The notes under the pieces are model-generated. The model saw nothing but the letters and a program-made list of their open reading frames with translations. It made no database searches and was not told the origin of the DNA. From Arion vulgaris (lineage: Eukaryota; Mollusca; Gastropoda; Stylommatophora; Arionidae), in assembly GCA_020796225.1 (NCBI GenBank), contig CM036754.1:39426279-39490278 (forward strand): a stretch of 64,000 nucleotides of DNA, written 5' to 3'. Both the position numbers and the translations under genes were made by a program. Position 1 is the first letter of the stretch; each line of letters opens with the position of its first letter. Shown piece by piece: positions 50,138 through 60,612 of this stretch.

Positions 50138-50394
50138 GGTATACGCGCTCTGATATAACTAAAACAAGTTCCGTTCTTAAGCTATTTTAATCGATTGGCG
50201 TCATGGCACACACATTACCATATATATTCCGTCCTCAACTGCAGCAGCCATCCTAAAGTCCATTTGCTCACCGTACCTATGAGAAGTTGATAAGTAGACC
50301 TTCTCTCTATACCACGACGACGACGCTGCCTGGCATGTCCAAACATAACATTTAATTCTCTCTCTTGTTCCAGTGTCTGAGACTGGCCCATATC
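50136..50394. other. Unassigned sequence
   Basis: No repeat or gene recognised, apart from weak similarity of the left end to 16170-16195. Confidence 0.4.
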
Positions 50395-50654
50395 ACATAA
50401 ATAAGAGGGTCTCTGTGGCTAAGTGGTTAAGCCCTTTGCCTTGTGAGTCGAAGGTCGTGGGTTTGAGTCCGGACCGCGCCATTCTGTTCACGAGTGCAGT
50501 TTTTCCAGAGACCCTAGGATTGTTGCTGGAGCTACGGAGTTCGTGTTTTGTGCAATACTCTCGGCAGATAGTATGCGGAGAGGGACCGAGCCGTATGGGG
50601 TAAAACCCGGTGCAATGAAGTCAATCCTTCGGCTTTTAAAAAAACATAAATAAG
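50395..50654 (+). mobile_element. Full-length SINE A with 11-bp target-site duplication
   Basis: acataaataag at 50395-50405 and 50644-50654. The 238-bp element (50406-50643) has 'ggtctctgtggctaagtggt', B box 'gtgggtttgagtccgg', 'gctacggagttcgtgttttg' and 'acccggtgcaatgaagtcaa'. Best reference for SINE A. Confidence 0.96.
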
Positions 50655-50675
50655 TGCGCACCGCATAGATGACAT

Positions 50676-50785
50676 CGGCTCTGTCCATACATTGGTTGTC
50701 CTGCACTCCAGCACGTCCAGGTGTGCACGGCTGTCCATACATTGGTTGCACTGCACTCCAGCACGTCCAGGTGTGCACCGCTAAG
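50676..50785. repeat. 51-bp direct duplication
   Basis: 'ctgtccatacattggttgtc' at about 50682 and 'ctgtccatacattggttgca' at about 50731, each followed by 'ctgcactccagcacgtccag'. Confidence 0.9.
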
Positions 50786-50984
50786 TCGTTGTCTTGAGAA
50801 ATCATTGTCTTTGTTCATCAGAAGGTTGAAAGTGGCGTGCCTAGGCTTAACGAGGCTTTGATCCCCTCCGCAACAAACAATCAAAGAAATATATTTATTG
50901 ACAAAAAGTTGTTTATCAAGCACATGATAGGATACATCACTACACATTTCAACAATTTTATTCAAGGAGAGATACAGTCTTCCA

Positions 50985-52972
50985 AAGCCAACGTATGCAT
51001 CTCAACATTCAACGTATGCATCTCAACATTCTACCTATGCATCTCAACATTCTAGCTATGCACCTCAACATTCTACCTATGCATCTCAACATTCTACCTA
51101 TGCATCTCAACATTCTACCTATGCATCTCAACATTCTAGCTATGCATCTCAACATTCTAGCTATGCACCTCAACATTCTACCTATGCATCTCAACATTCT
51201 AGCTATGCATCACAACATTCTACCTATGCATCTCAACATTCTACCTATGCATCTCAACATTCTACCTATGCATCTCAACATTCTACCTATGCATCTCAAC
51301 ATTCTAGCTATGCATCTCAACATTCTAGCTATGCATCACAACATTCTACCTATGCATCTCAACATTCTACCTATGCATCTCAACATTCTACCTATGCATC
51401 TCAACATTCTAGCTATGCATCTCAACATTCTACCTATGCATCTCAACATTCTACCTATGCATCTCAACATTCTACCTATGCATCTCAACATTCTAGCTAT
51501 GCATCTCAACATTCTACCTATGCATCTCAACATTCTAGCTATGCATCTCAACATTCTAGCTATGCATCTCAACATTCTAGCTATGCATCTCAACATTCTA
51601 GCTATGCATCTCAACATTCTAGCTATGCATCTCAACATTCTAGCTATGCATCTCAACATTCTACCTATGCATCTCAACATTCTACCTATGCATCTCAACA
51701 TTCTACCTATGCATCTCAACATTCTAGCTATGCACCTCAACATTCTACCTATGCATCTCAACATTCTACCTATGCATCTCAACATTCTACCTATGCATCT
51801 CAACATTCTACGTATGCATCTCAACATTCTACCTATGCATCACAACATTCTACGTATGCATCTCAACATTCAACGTATGCATCTCAACATTCTACCTATG
51901 CATCACAACATTCTACCTATGCATCTCAACATTCTACCTATGCATCACAACATTCTACCTATGCACCTCAACATTCTACGTATGCATCTCAACATTCTAC
52001 CTATGCACCTCAACATTCTACGTATGCATCTCAACATTCTACCTATGCATCTCAACATTCTAGCTATGCATCACAACATTCTACCTATGCATCTCAACAT
52101 TCTACGTATGCATCTCAACATTCTACCTATGCACCTCAACATTCTACGTATGCATCTCAACATTCTACCTATGCATCACAACATTCTACCTATGCATCAC
52201 AACATTCTACCTATGCATCTCAACATTCTACCTATGCATCTCAACATTCTACCTATGCATCACAACATTCTACCTATGCATCTCAACATTCTAGCTATGC
52301 ATCACAACATTCTACCTATGCATCTCAACATTCTACCTATGCATCTCAACATTCTACCTATGCATCACAACATTCTACCTATGCATCTCAACATTCTACC
52401 TATGCATCTCAACATTCTACCTATGCATCTCAACATTCTACCTATGCATCTCAACATTCTACCTATGCATCTCAACATTCTACCTATGCATCTCAACATT
52501 CTAGCTATGCATCTCAACATTCTAGCTATGCATCACAACATTCTACCTATGCATCTCAACATTCTACCTATGCATCACAACATTCTACCTATGCATCTCA
52601 ACATTCTAGCTATGCATCTCAACATTCTAGCTATGCATCTCAACATTCTACCTATGCATCTCAACATTCTACCTATGCATCTCAACATTCTACCTATGCA
52701 TCTCAACATTCTAGCTATGCATCTCAACATTCTACCTATGCATCTCAACATTCTACCTATGCATCTCAACATTCTAGCTATGCATCTCAACATTCTAGCT
52801 ATGCATCTCAACATTCTAGCTATGCATCTCAACATTCTACCTATGCATCTCAACATTCTACCTATGCATCACAACATTCTACCTATGCATCTCAACATTC
52901 TACCTATGCATCTCAACATTCTACGTATGCATCTCAACATTCTACCTATGCATCTCAACATTCTACATTTGT
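50985..52972. repeat. 21-bp satellite, about 94 copies, carrying a 671-codon open frame
   Basis: Unit catctcaacattctacctatg (21 bp). Nearly all variation is at four sites: c/g in ctacct/ctagct or ctacgt, and t/c or t/a in catctc/cacctc/catcac. The frame from 50995 reads M-H-L-N-I-L-P/A/R repeats and stops 38 bp past the array. I interpret the frame as a consequence of the 21-bp period. See findings. Confidence 0.97.
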
Positions 52973-53099
52973 ATATTTTTAAAAGTTTTGTTTGTTTGTT
53001 TAAGATATAAATAAAAACCCGAAGTAAATATGGAATGTGGGCAACACGAGGTAAAAGAAAATATTGGTGAAAAGGTTTTTAAAATATGTCATTTTTTAA

Positions 53100-53222
53100 A
53101 ATCCAGATCGTAGGATTACTGTTGAGGCTACGGAGTTCGTGCTTTGTCCATTGATCCCTGTAGGTGGTGTGACATTTCTGCCTGGAAGGACTCAGCACTA
53201 TGCGGAATCCCGGTGCAATGAA
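53100..53222 (+). mobile_element. SINE A 3' part
   Basis: 'gaggctacggagttcgtgct', 'cctgtaggtggtgtgacatt', 'atcccggtgcaatgaagttt'. The tRNA-like head is absent. Confidence 0.75.
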
Positions 53223-53410
53223 GTTTTTCCTTCGTCTTGCCCGAGTTGTTACCGGGGCCCAAATTGGGGTGTAAAGAATAACACCACTGTTACCTGTCAC
53301 TCATGTTGTAAGAGGCGACTAAGGAGGTTGGTCGTGGGCTAGCTACCCCACACCGTAAAAACACTAGATGGCTACAGAACGGAGAGCGAACCGAGTAAAC
53401 GCTGGCTGAA
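53223..53410 (+). mobile_element. Composite SINE C-type element, 5' part
   Basis: 'ttaccggggcccaaattggg', 'gtaaagaataacaccactgt', 'gttgtaagaggcgactaagg', 'aaaacactagatggctacag'. Same order as the - strand of 55090-55255. Confidence 0.7.
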
Positions 53411-53584
53411 ACCGGACACATCGCCGAAGGATAAGCACCAGAGCTCCAAATGGTGCTGAAGATGTGACGTAAAACACACCAATGCTAAGGCTGCATGAAT
53501 CAGGTTTCCACATGAACAGAATTTATTGGGAGGTCTGGTACATCGGTCTGGGCGGTGATCGCGAGAGAGATTCCTTCGTCTGTA
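53411..53584. other. Unassigned sequence
   Basis: No recognised gene. A - strand frame (53372-53662) has a C-S-C run but no domain I can name. Confidence 0.35.
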
Positions 53585-53755
53585 AACATTTGAAACTTCT
53601 CTCTTCTTATTCTTCTTACGTTCGCCCGTTATCAATTCAGGCGTAGTCTGGGCGCCTGGCATGGCGGTTCTGTCTGATTTTTGCGTAAATGCCTGCTTTC
53701 CTTATTATCAAGTGCCCGTGTCATACAAGCGTGTCTTCTCGAACTTCAGAAGTAA
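53585..53755. repeat. Interspersed repeat shared with 15.2 kb
   Basis: 'aattcaggcgtagtctgggc', 'ctgatttttgcgtaaatgcc' and 'cgaacttcagaagtaaaact' match 15236-15350 in the same order. Confidence 0.78.
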
Positions 53756-53767
53756 AACTCCTCCTTT

Positions 53768-54062
53768 TAATTGCTTTGTACGGAGCTATCTTGAAACATG
53801 AAGATATCTTAAAGTCGTTGCTTTCAATTGCTGCTTTGTACGGAGCTATCTTGAAACATGAAGATATCTCAAAGTCGTTGCTTTCAATTGTTGCTTTGTA
53901 CGGAGCTATCTTGAAACATGAAGATATCTCAAAGTCGTTGCTTTCAATTGTTGCTTTGTACGGAGCTATCTTGAAACATGAAGATATCTTAAAGTCGTTG
54001 CTTTCAATTGCTGCTTTGTACGGAGCTATCTTGAAACATGAAGATATCTCAAAGTCGTTGGC
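53768..54062. repeat. 60-bp minisatellite, about 5 copies
   Basis: Unit 'gctttgtacggagctatctt' + 'gaaacatgaagatatctcaa' + 'agtcgttgctttcaattgtt'. Differences are limited to two C/T sites. It begins where the interspersed repeat ends. Confidence 0.96.
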
Positions 54063-54460
54063 TGTTAAATGGTGGCCACTTCGTATATATAAGATCAAGT
54101 ATGCAGGTGATAGGCGGGTCACTTCTTGTCACAATTTGCAGACCCCTAGAGTGTTATGTGACTACTACTTTACATATATAAACTCTCAAGTATGCAGGAA
54201 ATACGAATTTAAAAAGAAATTATGCGACAATTATCAAAGCAACACCAGTTTTTAAAGTCTAAATAAAATATGGAACTGTGAGTCGGTTACAGAAGTATAG
54301 TATAAAATACAACCAAACAGTAGACCACAAATATATCTACCATCAGATGTCTCACAATAAAAAACAAATAATTATAAACAAACACGAACAACGAAATAGA
54401 AAACGTAGGGGAAACAAATACGGAACTTTAATAATAAAATTAAAAAATAGAAAATTAAGG
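54063..54460. other. Unassigned AT-rich sequence
   Basis: 'taagatcaagtatgcaggtg' and 'aactctcaagtatgcaggaa' form a weak duplication about 100 bp apart. No gene recognised. Confidence 0.45.
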
Positions 54461-54780
54461 AACAAAATAGAAATGTAATGAACAAAATAGAAATGTAATG
54501 AACAAAATAGAAATGTAATGAACAAAATAGAAATGTAATGAACAAAATAGAAATGTAATGAACAAAATAGAAATGTAATGAACAAAATAGAAATGTAATG
54601 AACAAAATAGAAATGTAATGAACAAAATAGAAATGTAATGAACAAAATAGAAATGTAATGAACAAAATAGAAATGTAATGAACAAAATAGAAATGTAATG
54701 AACAAAATAGAAATGTAATGAACAAAATAGAAATGTAATGAACAAAATAGAAATGTAATGAACAAAATAGAAATGTAATG
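54461..54780. repeat. 20-bp minisatellite, 16 identical copies
   Basis: Unit aacaaaatagaaatgtaatg. All 16 units are identical, the most homogeneous array here. Its right end is the edge of the transposed element below. Confidence 0.98.
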
Positions 54781-55267
54781 ATAACGTTCTTCTTCAACCT
54801 TTCGCCCCTAGGAAGCATAGGTCCGCAACCAAGGTCTTCCAAGTCCACCTACCCAAGACCATATTTTCCAGATCTCTCCACTCTCTCCCCATTCTCTTGC
54901 ATACCGTCTCCAGCTCCCGTCTCCAGGTGTTCCTGGGTCTTCCTTACTCTATTGCCGTGGGGTTCTATCGGAGAGCCTGTCTCGTGATGCTGTTAGGAGG
55001 TTTCCTCAGTGTGTACTGACTGGGTCGCTTCGTGAGTCCCTCCTTGCAGGGTCCTTCTTCCTTGGGTGGCGGCCAGCATGAATTTTCTAGTTGTGGTTTC
55101 TGTAGCTATCTAGTGTTTTTTTTGGGAGGGCGGGGGAGTGGTAGCTAGCCAGCCCCACGCTCAGTTTCCTTAGTCGTCTCTTAGACATGGTGCAAGGTAA
55201 CAGTGGTTCTATTCTTTACATCCCAATTTGGACCCCGGTACCCACTCGGCCGCCCAATGATAACGTT
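54777..55267 (-). mobile_element. Composite tRNA-SINE/LINE element with 12-bp target-site duplication
   Basis: aatgataacgtt at 54777-54788 and 55256-55267. The 467-bp element between them starts on the - strand with 'gggcggccgagtgggtaccg' (tRNA-like, SINE C head), then 'gtaaagaatagaaccactgt' and 'cactagatagctacagaaac'. It then runs into L-C RT C-terminal sequence (NTWRRELETVCKRMGREW, then TLVADLCF) and a GAA tail. One duplication bounds the whole, so head and LINE tail moved as one unit. Confidence 0.9.
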
Positions 55268-55534
55268 AGAAAACTGAAATGTTATTTTTTTTTAAAACAA
55301 CGTAGAAAATAGAATTGTCAGTATAGAAAACCAACTGCAAGAATAAAGATTGAAGTGGGAAATATAAAAGAATGTAATACGAGTAATAGATGAAATTAGC
55401 AGAAGAAATGAAGAAAGGAGCAAATAATTGCACAAATAACAAAAAAACTACTACTAAAAGATTTCATTCTGCAATAAAATCAGGACGGATAGATATTTCT
55501 TCATTCAGTCGCGTCCACTCAACTTCAACATCCG
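55268..55534. other. Unassigned AT-rich sequence
   Basis: Nothing recognised. Confidence 0.4.
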
Positions 55535-55574
55535 TATTTCAATGTTGTATCTGACATGTATATGATTCCTTCTC

Positions 55575-56242
55575 ATAATTCCAACGTGTTCCAGTTTCAG
55601 TAACAGTTCCAACGTTTTCCAGTTTCAGTAACAGTTCCAACGTTTTCCAGTTCCAGTAACAGTTCCAACGTGTTCCAGTTCCAGTAACAGTTTCAGCTCC
55701 AGTAACAGTTCCAACGTGTTCCAGTTCCAGTAACAGTTCAATGTGTTCAGTTACGTAACAGTTCCAACGTGTTCCAGTTCCAGTAACAGTTCCAATGTTT
55801 TCCAGTTCCAGTAACAGTTCCAACGTGTTCCAGTTCCAGTAACAGTTCAACGTGTTCAGTTCCAGTAACAGCTCCAACGTGTTCCAGTTTCAGTAACAGT
55901 TCCAACGTTTTCCAGTTCAGTAACAGTTCAACGTGTTCCAGTTCCAGTAATGCGTTCAACGTGTTCCAGTTCAGTAACAGTTCAGCGTGTTCCAGCTCCA
56001 GTAACAGTTCCAACGTGTTCCAGTTCCAGTAACAGTTCCAACGTGTTCCAGTTCCAGTAACAGTTCAACGTGTTCCGTTCCAGTAACAGTTCCAACGTGT
56101 TCCAGTTCCAGTAACAGTTCCAACGTGTTCCAGTTCCAGTAACAGCTCCAACGTGTTCCAGTTCTAGTAACAGTTCCAGTAACAGCTCCAACGTGTTCCA
56201 GCTCCAGTAACAGTTCCAGCTCCAGTAACAGCTCCAACGTGT
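55575..56242. repeat. About 30-bp minisatellite, about 22 copies
   Basis: Unit 'gttccagttccagtaacagt' + 'tccaacgt'. Contains an inner 6-bp 'ttccag' periodicity. Frequent one-base deletions ('gttcagtaac', 'agttcaacgtg') make the frames on the - strand unstable. Confidence 0.94.
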
Positions 56243-56324
56243 AGAATAATCTATGCTGTTCTATGCTGGACAAGTTAGAGACTCAACAATGAAATGATAA
56301 TTTCTAGAAAGAAAATCAATTTTC

Positions 56325-56880
56325 TTCTTCTCTTCTCTAATCCTGTTTTGTCTGACAGCGTCCAGGATAAGGAGAGATTTATACAAAGGGAGTTCGTGTA
56401 CGCTTCATAAATAGTTTTTTTTTAGTCGTCTCTTTAACTTGTGATGTCCACCTTTTGCGTGGACGGTCTTTTCATTTGTATCTACTGTATCGGGAGAATT
56501 GCTCTTTGTATCTACTGTATCGGTGTAGAATTGCTCTTTGTATCTACTGTATCGGTGTAGAATTGCTCTTTGTATCTACTGTATCGGTGTAGAATTGCTC
56601 TTTGTATCTACTGTATCGGTGTAGAATTGCTCTTTGTATCTACTGTATCGGTGTAGAATTGCTCTTTGTATCTACTGTATCGGTGTAGAATTGCTCTTTG
56701 AGGCAATCTGTTTATGTAGCCCAACCATTTAATTTGTTGTTTCTTGATGAAGTTCAGTACTGATGTTGTACCCACTTTTTCATGATGTCTTCATTTCTAA
56801 ACCGGTCTCTTCTTGATACTCCCAGCATTCTGTGTAGACACTTCATCTCTGTCATTACTAGTTTTCTTCTGTAGTTAGAA
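56325..56880 (-). mobile_element. LINE L-A 3' fragment with internal 32-bp repeat
   Basis: Same order as 18.9 and 46.0 kb: 'cctgttttgtctgacagcgt', 'gatgtccaccttttgcgtgg', the array, 'cccaaccatttaatttgttg', 'gaagttcagtactgatgttg', 'actagttttctt'. Confidence 0.87.
56473..56702. repeat. 32-bp tandem repeat inside LINE L-A, about 7 copies
   Basis: Unit 'tttgtatctactgtatcggt' + 'gtagaattgctc'. The same LINE segment is expanded with a different period (54 bp) at 19.04-19.25 kb. Confidence 0.95.
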
Positions 56881-56884
56881 ATAA

Positions 56885-57255
56885 ACTAAGAAGTCAAAAC
56901 CTTCATACAAAGAACATCTGCAGTAGACTGTAAGACAAACACTGGATATGATTATGGAAAAGATATCCTCAAATACCTCAGCAGAACTGACAATGTCATT
57001 ATATTTCACCTACGTACCGGACACTGCAGACTTAACATACACTTACATAGACTAGGAATAAGTCAAACAGCTCTCTGCCAGTGTCAACAGGCGGAACAGA
57101 CACTGAAGCATGTCCTGCAAGACTGTTCTCTCCTGTGTGAGCTGAGAAGCAACATGTGGACACACCAGTCGACCTGAAACTAAGCTTTGGGAAACCTGAC
57201 AGACCTGAAGGTTTGTTGTCCACATGGGATTAAGCACGTGACCAGAGATCGTCAA
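56885..57255 (+). mobile_element. LINE L-E terminal fragment
   Basis: A + frame reads IFHLRTGHCRLNIHLHRLGI, SQTALCQCQQAEQTLKHVLQ, then CSLLCELRSNMWTHQ. This is the classic 'L-R-T-G-H...L...C-x-C...E-x-T-x-x-H-x-L-x-x-C' end of RNase H-bearing non-LTR polyproteins. It stops 15 bp from the 3' end of the - strand gene. Confidence 0.85.
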
Positions 57256-57269
57256 AGGAGAGCTACGGG

Positions 57270-59037
57270 TCAATACCAACGCATTGCGGACTTTGTGTAA
57301 GCATCATATTGAGGAGACCCTGACCTTTGTTGGGTCAGATCCATGTACATTGCACTTGCGATTGGTGCCGGAACTCCGAAATATGTCGCCTTTAGTGTAT
57401 CTCCATTTCTGGTACTTTGATGTACGTTTTCTCTTTCATATGTAGAAAAATGATAGTGATGAGTAGTAGACATTTCAAGCGACTTCGGTGCTTGTGAAGA
57501 AGTGTTAATAATGGTGCTATTTTTATGAATGTGGTCGTGACTATTTAGTTTTCTGGAGAAATTATTCGTATCAAACTGGTCTGTGTGTTTGCTGATGTCG
57601 GGGGTGGTTGGTGTAGGGGATGTGAGAATGCAAACATCAGTAGCTGCAGAGGTATCAGGAAGAAAAACTTGATGTTGTAAATGTTGATATGTATGGTGTG
57701 ATCGTGTGGTTGGGCTCAGTAGACTAGGAATTGTAAACGATGGAATTTCTTTAAAATGTGGAAACTCCTTGTAGGGTCTTCTATGAGCTGGCATGTGCTC
57801 CAAATGTGAACTTTGAATGTGCTCTTTGTATGAAATATGATCCCAGTGTGGAATATATTCTTTGCCAGCAATATGGTCTTTGCATACGATGTGGTCTTTA
57901 TATGAAAAGTGATCTTTATAATATATTTGATCTTTGTATGGAAAATACCTATAGTGATCACCGTTGAATGTCTCCATTGTCTCAAGTCGGGAGTTGGTGG
58001 CAATATTGTTCTTTTTCACGGAGTCTTGTGTCTCGTATGAATATTGACTGTTATGATTTCTGTATATGATTGGATCCACCTCTGGTGGAGTGGGAAAGTT
58101 TGATGGTGGTTCATGATGTAAAGGCGGAGCATGTGGACGGAAATTGATTTTGATAACTGATTCTCTGTTGTTAGATAAACTGTGCTTGAAAGTTGATGAT
58201 TTTTGCAGTGAGTTGATGGTGGTTGTTGATTTGAGGGTAATCTTGAGTTGCTCTGATCTGTGATTCCTCGTTGGAGTCTAGATGGGTCCATATTTGCAAT
58301 GTTGGTTGTTGTTTCTTCGTTGTTGAAGATGGTCGTTGGAAGATGTTGGTTCATTGCTACTTCAAGGTCTTTCACTGTGCTTCTTGTTATTAATAATGGA
58401 CTTAGAGGTGTTTTGTTATTAGTAGTCAAGTAGGAATCTGCTTTTTCTTTGGTAGAATCTGGTGACGTGGTACAGAAGAAAGTCGGAGCAGACTGTTGGT
58501 TGATGTTTAGGTTTGGGTATTTGTTGAGTTTTCTTTTGATGGATAGATCCTCGGGTAATGATGATGTTATATTGTCAGTAGTTAAATCCCAGGCTTTAGT
58601 AGACACAATACTGTTGTCATTCAGGACCTTGGTGACATTCTGTGACAAGTGTGACGCCATGTGCGGCGACGTCGCTGATATAATTGAATTCGTGACAACA
58701 TTTTGAGACAAGTTCAAAGTTTTGTGAGGGGTGTCAATCTCTTCTTGTGAGTCGCTCATGCTCCGTTTTCTCTTTCGAGGATTATCCATTTTCCGACACT
58801 TAATTCTACTGTCCAGGTTTCCGTTATTCTTCTCCTGGGACGATAACTTAGTAAAATCTTCAGTTTGGTCAGACGGTGTTTTAAGAGATGATATTTCTAG
58901 TATCGTGCTTTCTAATATAAATGTGTTGTCACTTGGAAACACTTTAGGGCTTGAACCAAATGTGTTATTTGAAGAACAGCTGTTGCTTGCTACGTTCGTA
59001 GAGGTAGATGTACTTAAGTCCTTATTTGATTGTAGTT
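57270..59037 (-). CDS. Terminal exon of an unidentified regulatory-type protein, with one frameshift
   Basis: The exon opens at 59037 after a good acceptor (ggtcattttcag|aac on the - strand), in phase for the long frame that includes 58016-58942, and ends with TGA at 57270-57272. Total about 588 codons if one shift is allowed. Visible: an acidic/Ser-rich start, the basic cluster KCRKMDNPRKRKRS (likely nuclear signal), LPEDLSIKRKL at 58526-58558 (CtBP-type P-x-D-L-S-x-K), a P-rich segment, six Y-K-D-H-I heptads at 57820-57944, and the end SPQYDAYTKSAMRWY. No folded domain is seen. DNA-binding exons, if any, lie upstream beyond 64 kb or were missed. The frames change within 58019-58277. I do not recognise the family. 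A transcriptional co-repressor-recruiting factor is an inference from the motif. Confidence 0.6.
57820..57944 (-). repeat. Coding 21-bp repeat (Y-K-D-H-I heptads)
   Basis: Six consecutive seven-residue units (YKDQIYY, KDHFSYK, DHIVCKD and so on) with silent and replacement differences, inside the - strand exon. Unlike the intergenic arrays, the units are diverged at the DNA level while the Y/K-D-H pattern persists. Confidence 0.8.
58019..58277 (-). other. Interval that must contain the frameshift of the - strand exon
   Basis: The upstream frame meets its stop at 58016-58018. The downstream frame is open only from 58277 leftwards (stop TAG at 58278-58280). Composition favours the downstream frame by about 58150 (NFRPHAPPLHHEPPSNFPTP), so the shift is probably in 58150-58277. 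No GT-AG pair with good context offers a splicing explanation. Confidence 0.7.
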
Positions 59038-59160
59038 CTGAAAATGACCAAAAATAGAATTACGACATTGTTGATTGTAAAGATTAGTAACGAAATATGA
59101 AATGTCATTTTTGATATAGAGATATAGTAACATATTTAAGTAACTAATGACACAATGAAT
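59038..59160 (-). other. Intron upstream of the - strand terminal exon
   Basis: The acceptor is at 59038-59040. Further upstream exons were sought in 59.1-64 kb and not found. Confidence 0.4.
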
Positions 59161-59164
59161 ACAA

Positions 59165-59545
59165 TACTATTATAACTACTACTATTATTGCTGCTTCTAC
59201 TACTACTACTATTGCAGCTACGCTACTACTACTAATACTGCTACTACCGCTGCTGCTATTACTACTACTGTTGCCACGCTACTACTACTACTACTGCTGC
59301 TGCTGCTACACTACTACTACTATTACTGCTACTACTGCTACTACCGCTGCTGCTATTACTACTACTATTACTGCTGCTACGCTACTACTACTACTGCTGC
59401 TACTACTACAACTACTATTATTACTGCTGCTTCTACTACTACTACTACTGCTGCTTCTACTTCTACTACTAATACTGCTATTACTACTGCTGTTACTACT
59501 ACTACTACTGCTGCTATTACTACTACTACTACTACTTCTGCTAAT
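59165..59545. repeat. (CTA/CTG)n triplet block
   Basis: Imperfect 'ctactactactg' triplets. Leu/Thr-rich frames are artefacts. Confidence 0.96.
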
Positions 59546-60061
59546 CTGGCAATCTGGTCAGCGACTGGGATTCACAATCAAGGAAATTTCTCTGTTCGGA
59601 AAGACTCTCACTGCGTTAAGAATGACATTTCGTTCCATTACAGCTTAGTCCTGCCAGCTAATCTATCAGCTCGGTGTACGCTTAGATATTATGAAAGAGA
59701 TCGAGACACTTATGGTCATATCCAGAGTGCAATGATGATTCAAAATGAAACTGAAAACTGTCCTTAAAATGCAAGTGTTTACAGTAACGCGACGGACATA
59801 CTTGCACCAGTAGGGTATATAATACAGCTGAAGTGTTGGAAATTGATAAGAGACGAATATTGCAGTTGGTTATAAAAGCTTTGGTGGGCAACGACACGAC
59901 TATTGTTAGAATTACTGTAATTATGCTAAGATTGAAGAACTTTCGAATCAAACTTTTCTTGAGGAGAGTAAGCATTTGCATGGCAGGTATCAGTTATATA
60001 AGGAATATCTACCAATATAACACTCCGTGCATATACTTAGATGATCCGATACCCGCCTCAA
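59546..60061. other. Unassigned sequence
   Basis: No repeat or coding exon recognised on either strand. An open frame at 59833-60153 runs into the SINE C and has no domain. Confidence 0.4.
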
Positions 60062-60315
60062 CTTCTTCTTACGCTCCCTATCAACAACTTGTTAAACCAC
60101 TCTTTGTGATGTGTATATTATCTGAGCCTATGAACGATTGTACGTTGTGCTAGTTATGCGCCTACAAGTAGGACCAGCACATATGATTTCTGCGACGTTT
60201 TTATTTACTAGGTAGCATCATTAGACCACTAATTCAGTCGACTTTTACGACATGCCTTGTAGGTCGCAGTGTTACTATTCTTTGCTCCTCTTGCGAGTCC
60301 CGGAAACACACAGGC
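60062..60315 (-). mobile_element. SINE C copy
   Basis: On the - strand: 'tgtttccgggactcgcaaga', 'gacctacaaggcatgtcgta', 'ggcgcataactagcacaacg', tail gtaagaagaag. No clear duplication found. Confidence 0.82.
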
Positions 60316-60324
60316 GTCTGCTTC

Positions 60325-60470
60325 AAAAAATCCAGCAGCGTCCAGCGACCCGAACCAGCGACCCGAACCAGCGACCCGAACTACCAATTCGATGTTGATT
60401 AATCAATCTTTTTGCATTGTCATTCTTTTCCGACTGTACCAATATCGGCATCCATCTCTCTCAATCTGGT
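60325..60470 (-). mobile_element. LINE L-A upstream fragment with 13-bp triplication
   Basis: 'cagcgtccagcgacc', then agcgacccgaacc three times, then 'taccaattcgatgttgatta'. The 46.42 kb copy has this segment once ('cagcgtccagcgactgaccg'). Confidence 0.75.
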
Positions 60471-60612
60471 AAGTAGTTCTACACTGAATCACATTAACTA
60501 TCGGGGTATGTTATCTTCAATATCTACCTGAGCACACTGTGCACTTATGGGTCTGTCCGACGTGATTTGGTGTAGATTCAATATCTAATAGCAAGTCTTA
60601 TAAATGCTTATA
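60471..60612. other. Unassigned sequence
   Basis: Nothing recognised. Confidence 0.35.

Noticed and set aside
50406..50480. True tRNA genes at SINE heads (also 29441, 35105, 22797, 20150)
   Set aside because: A- and B-box-like motifs are present, but each continues into a conserved non-tRNA body and ends at a target-site duplication, so they are SINE promoters.
50995..53010. 671-codon open frame as a protein gene
   Set aside because: It coincides with a 21-bp satellite, several other frames stay open in the same array, and there is no promoter, splice or domain evidence. Kept only as a curiosity.
53372..53662. 96-codon - strand frame with C-S-C
   Set aside because: No recognisable domain. 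It overlaps two interspersed repeats.
58150..58278. A short intron explaining the frame change
   Set aside because: The only GT sites on the - strand have poor donor context (cagtttatc, cagttatc) and no matching polypyrimidine-AG.
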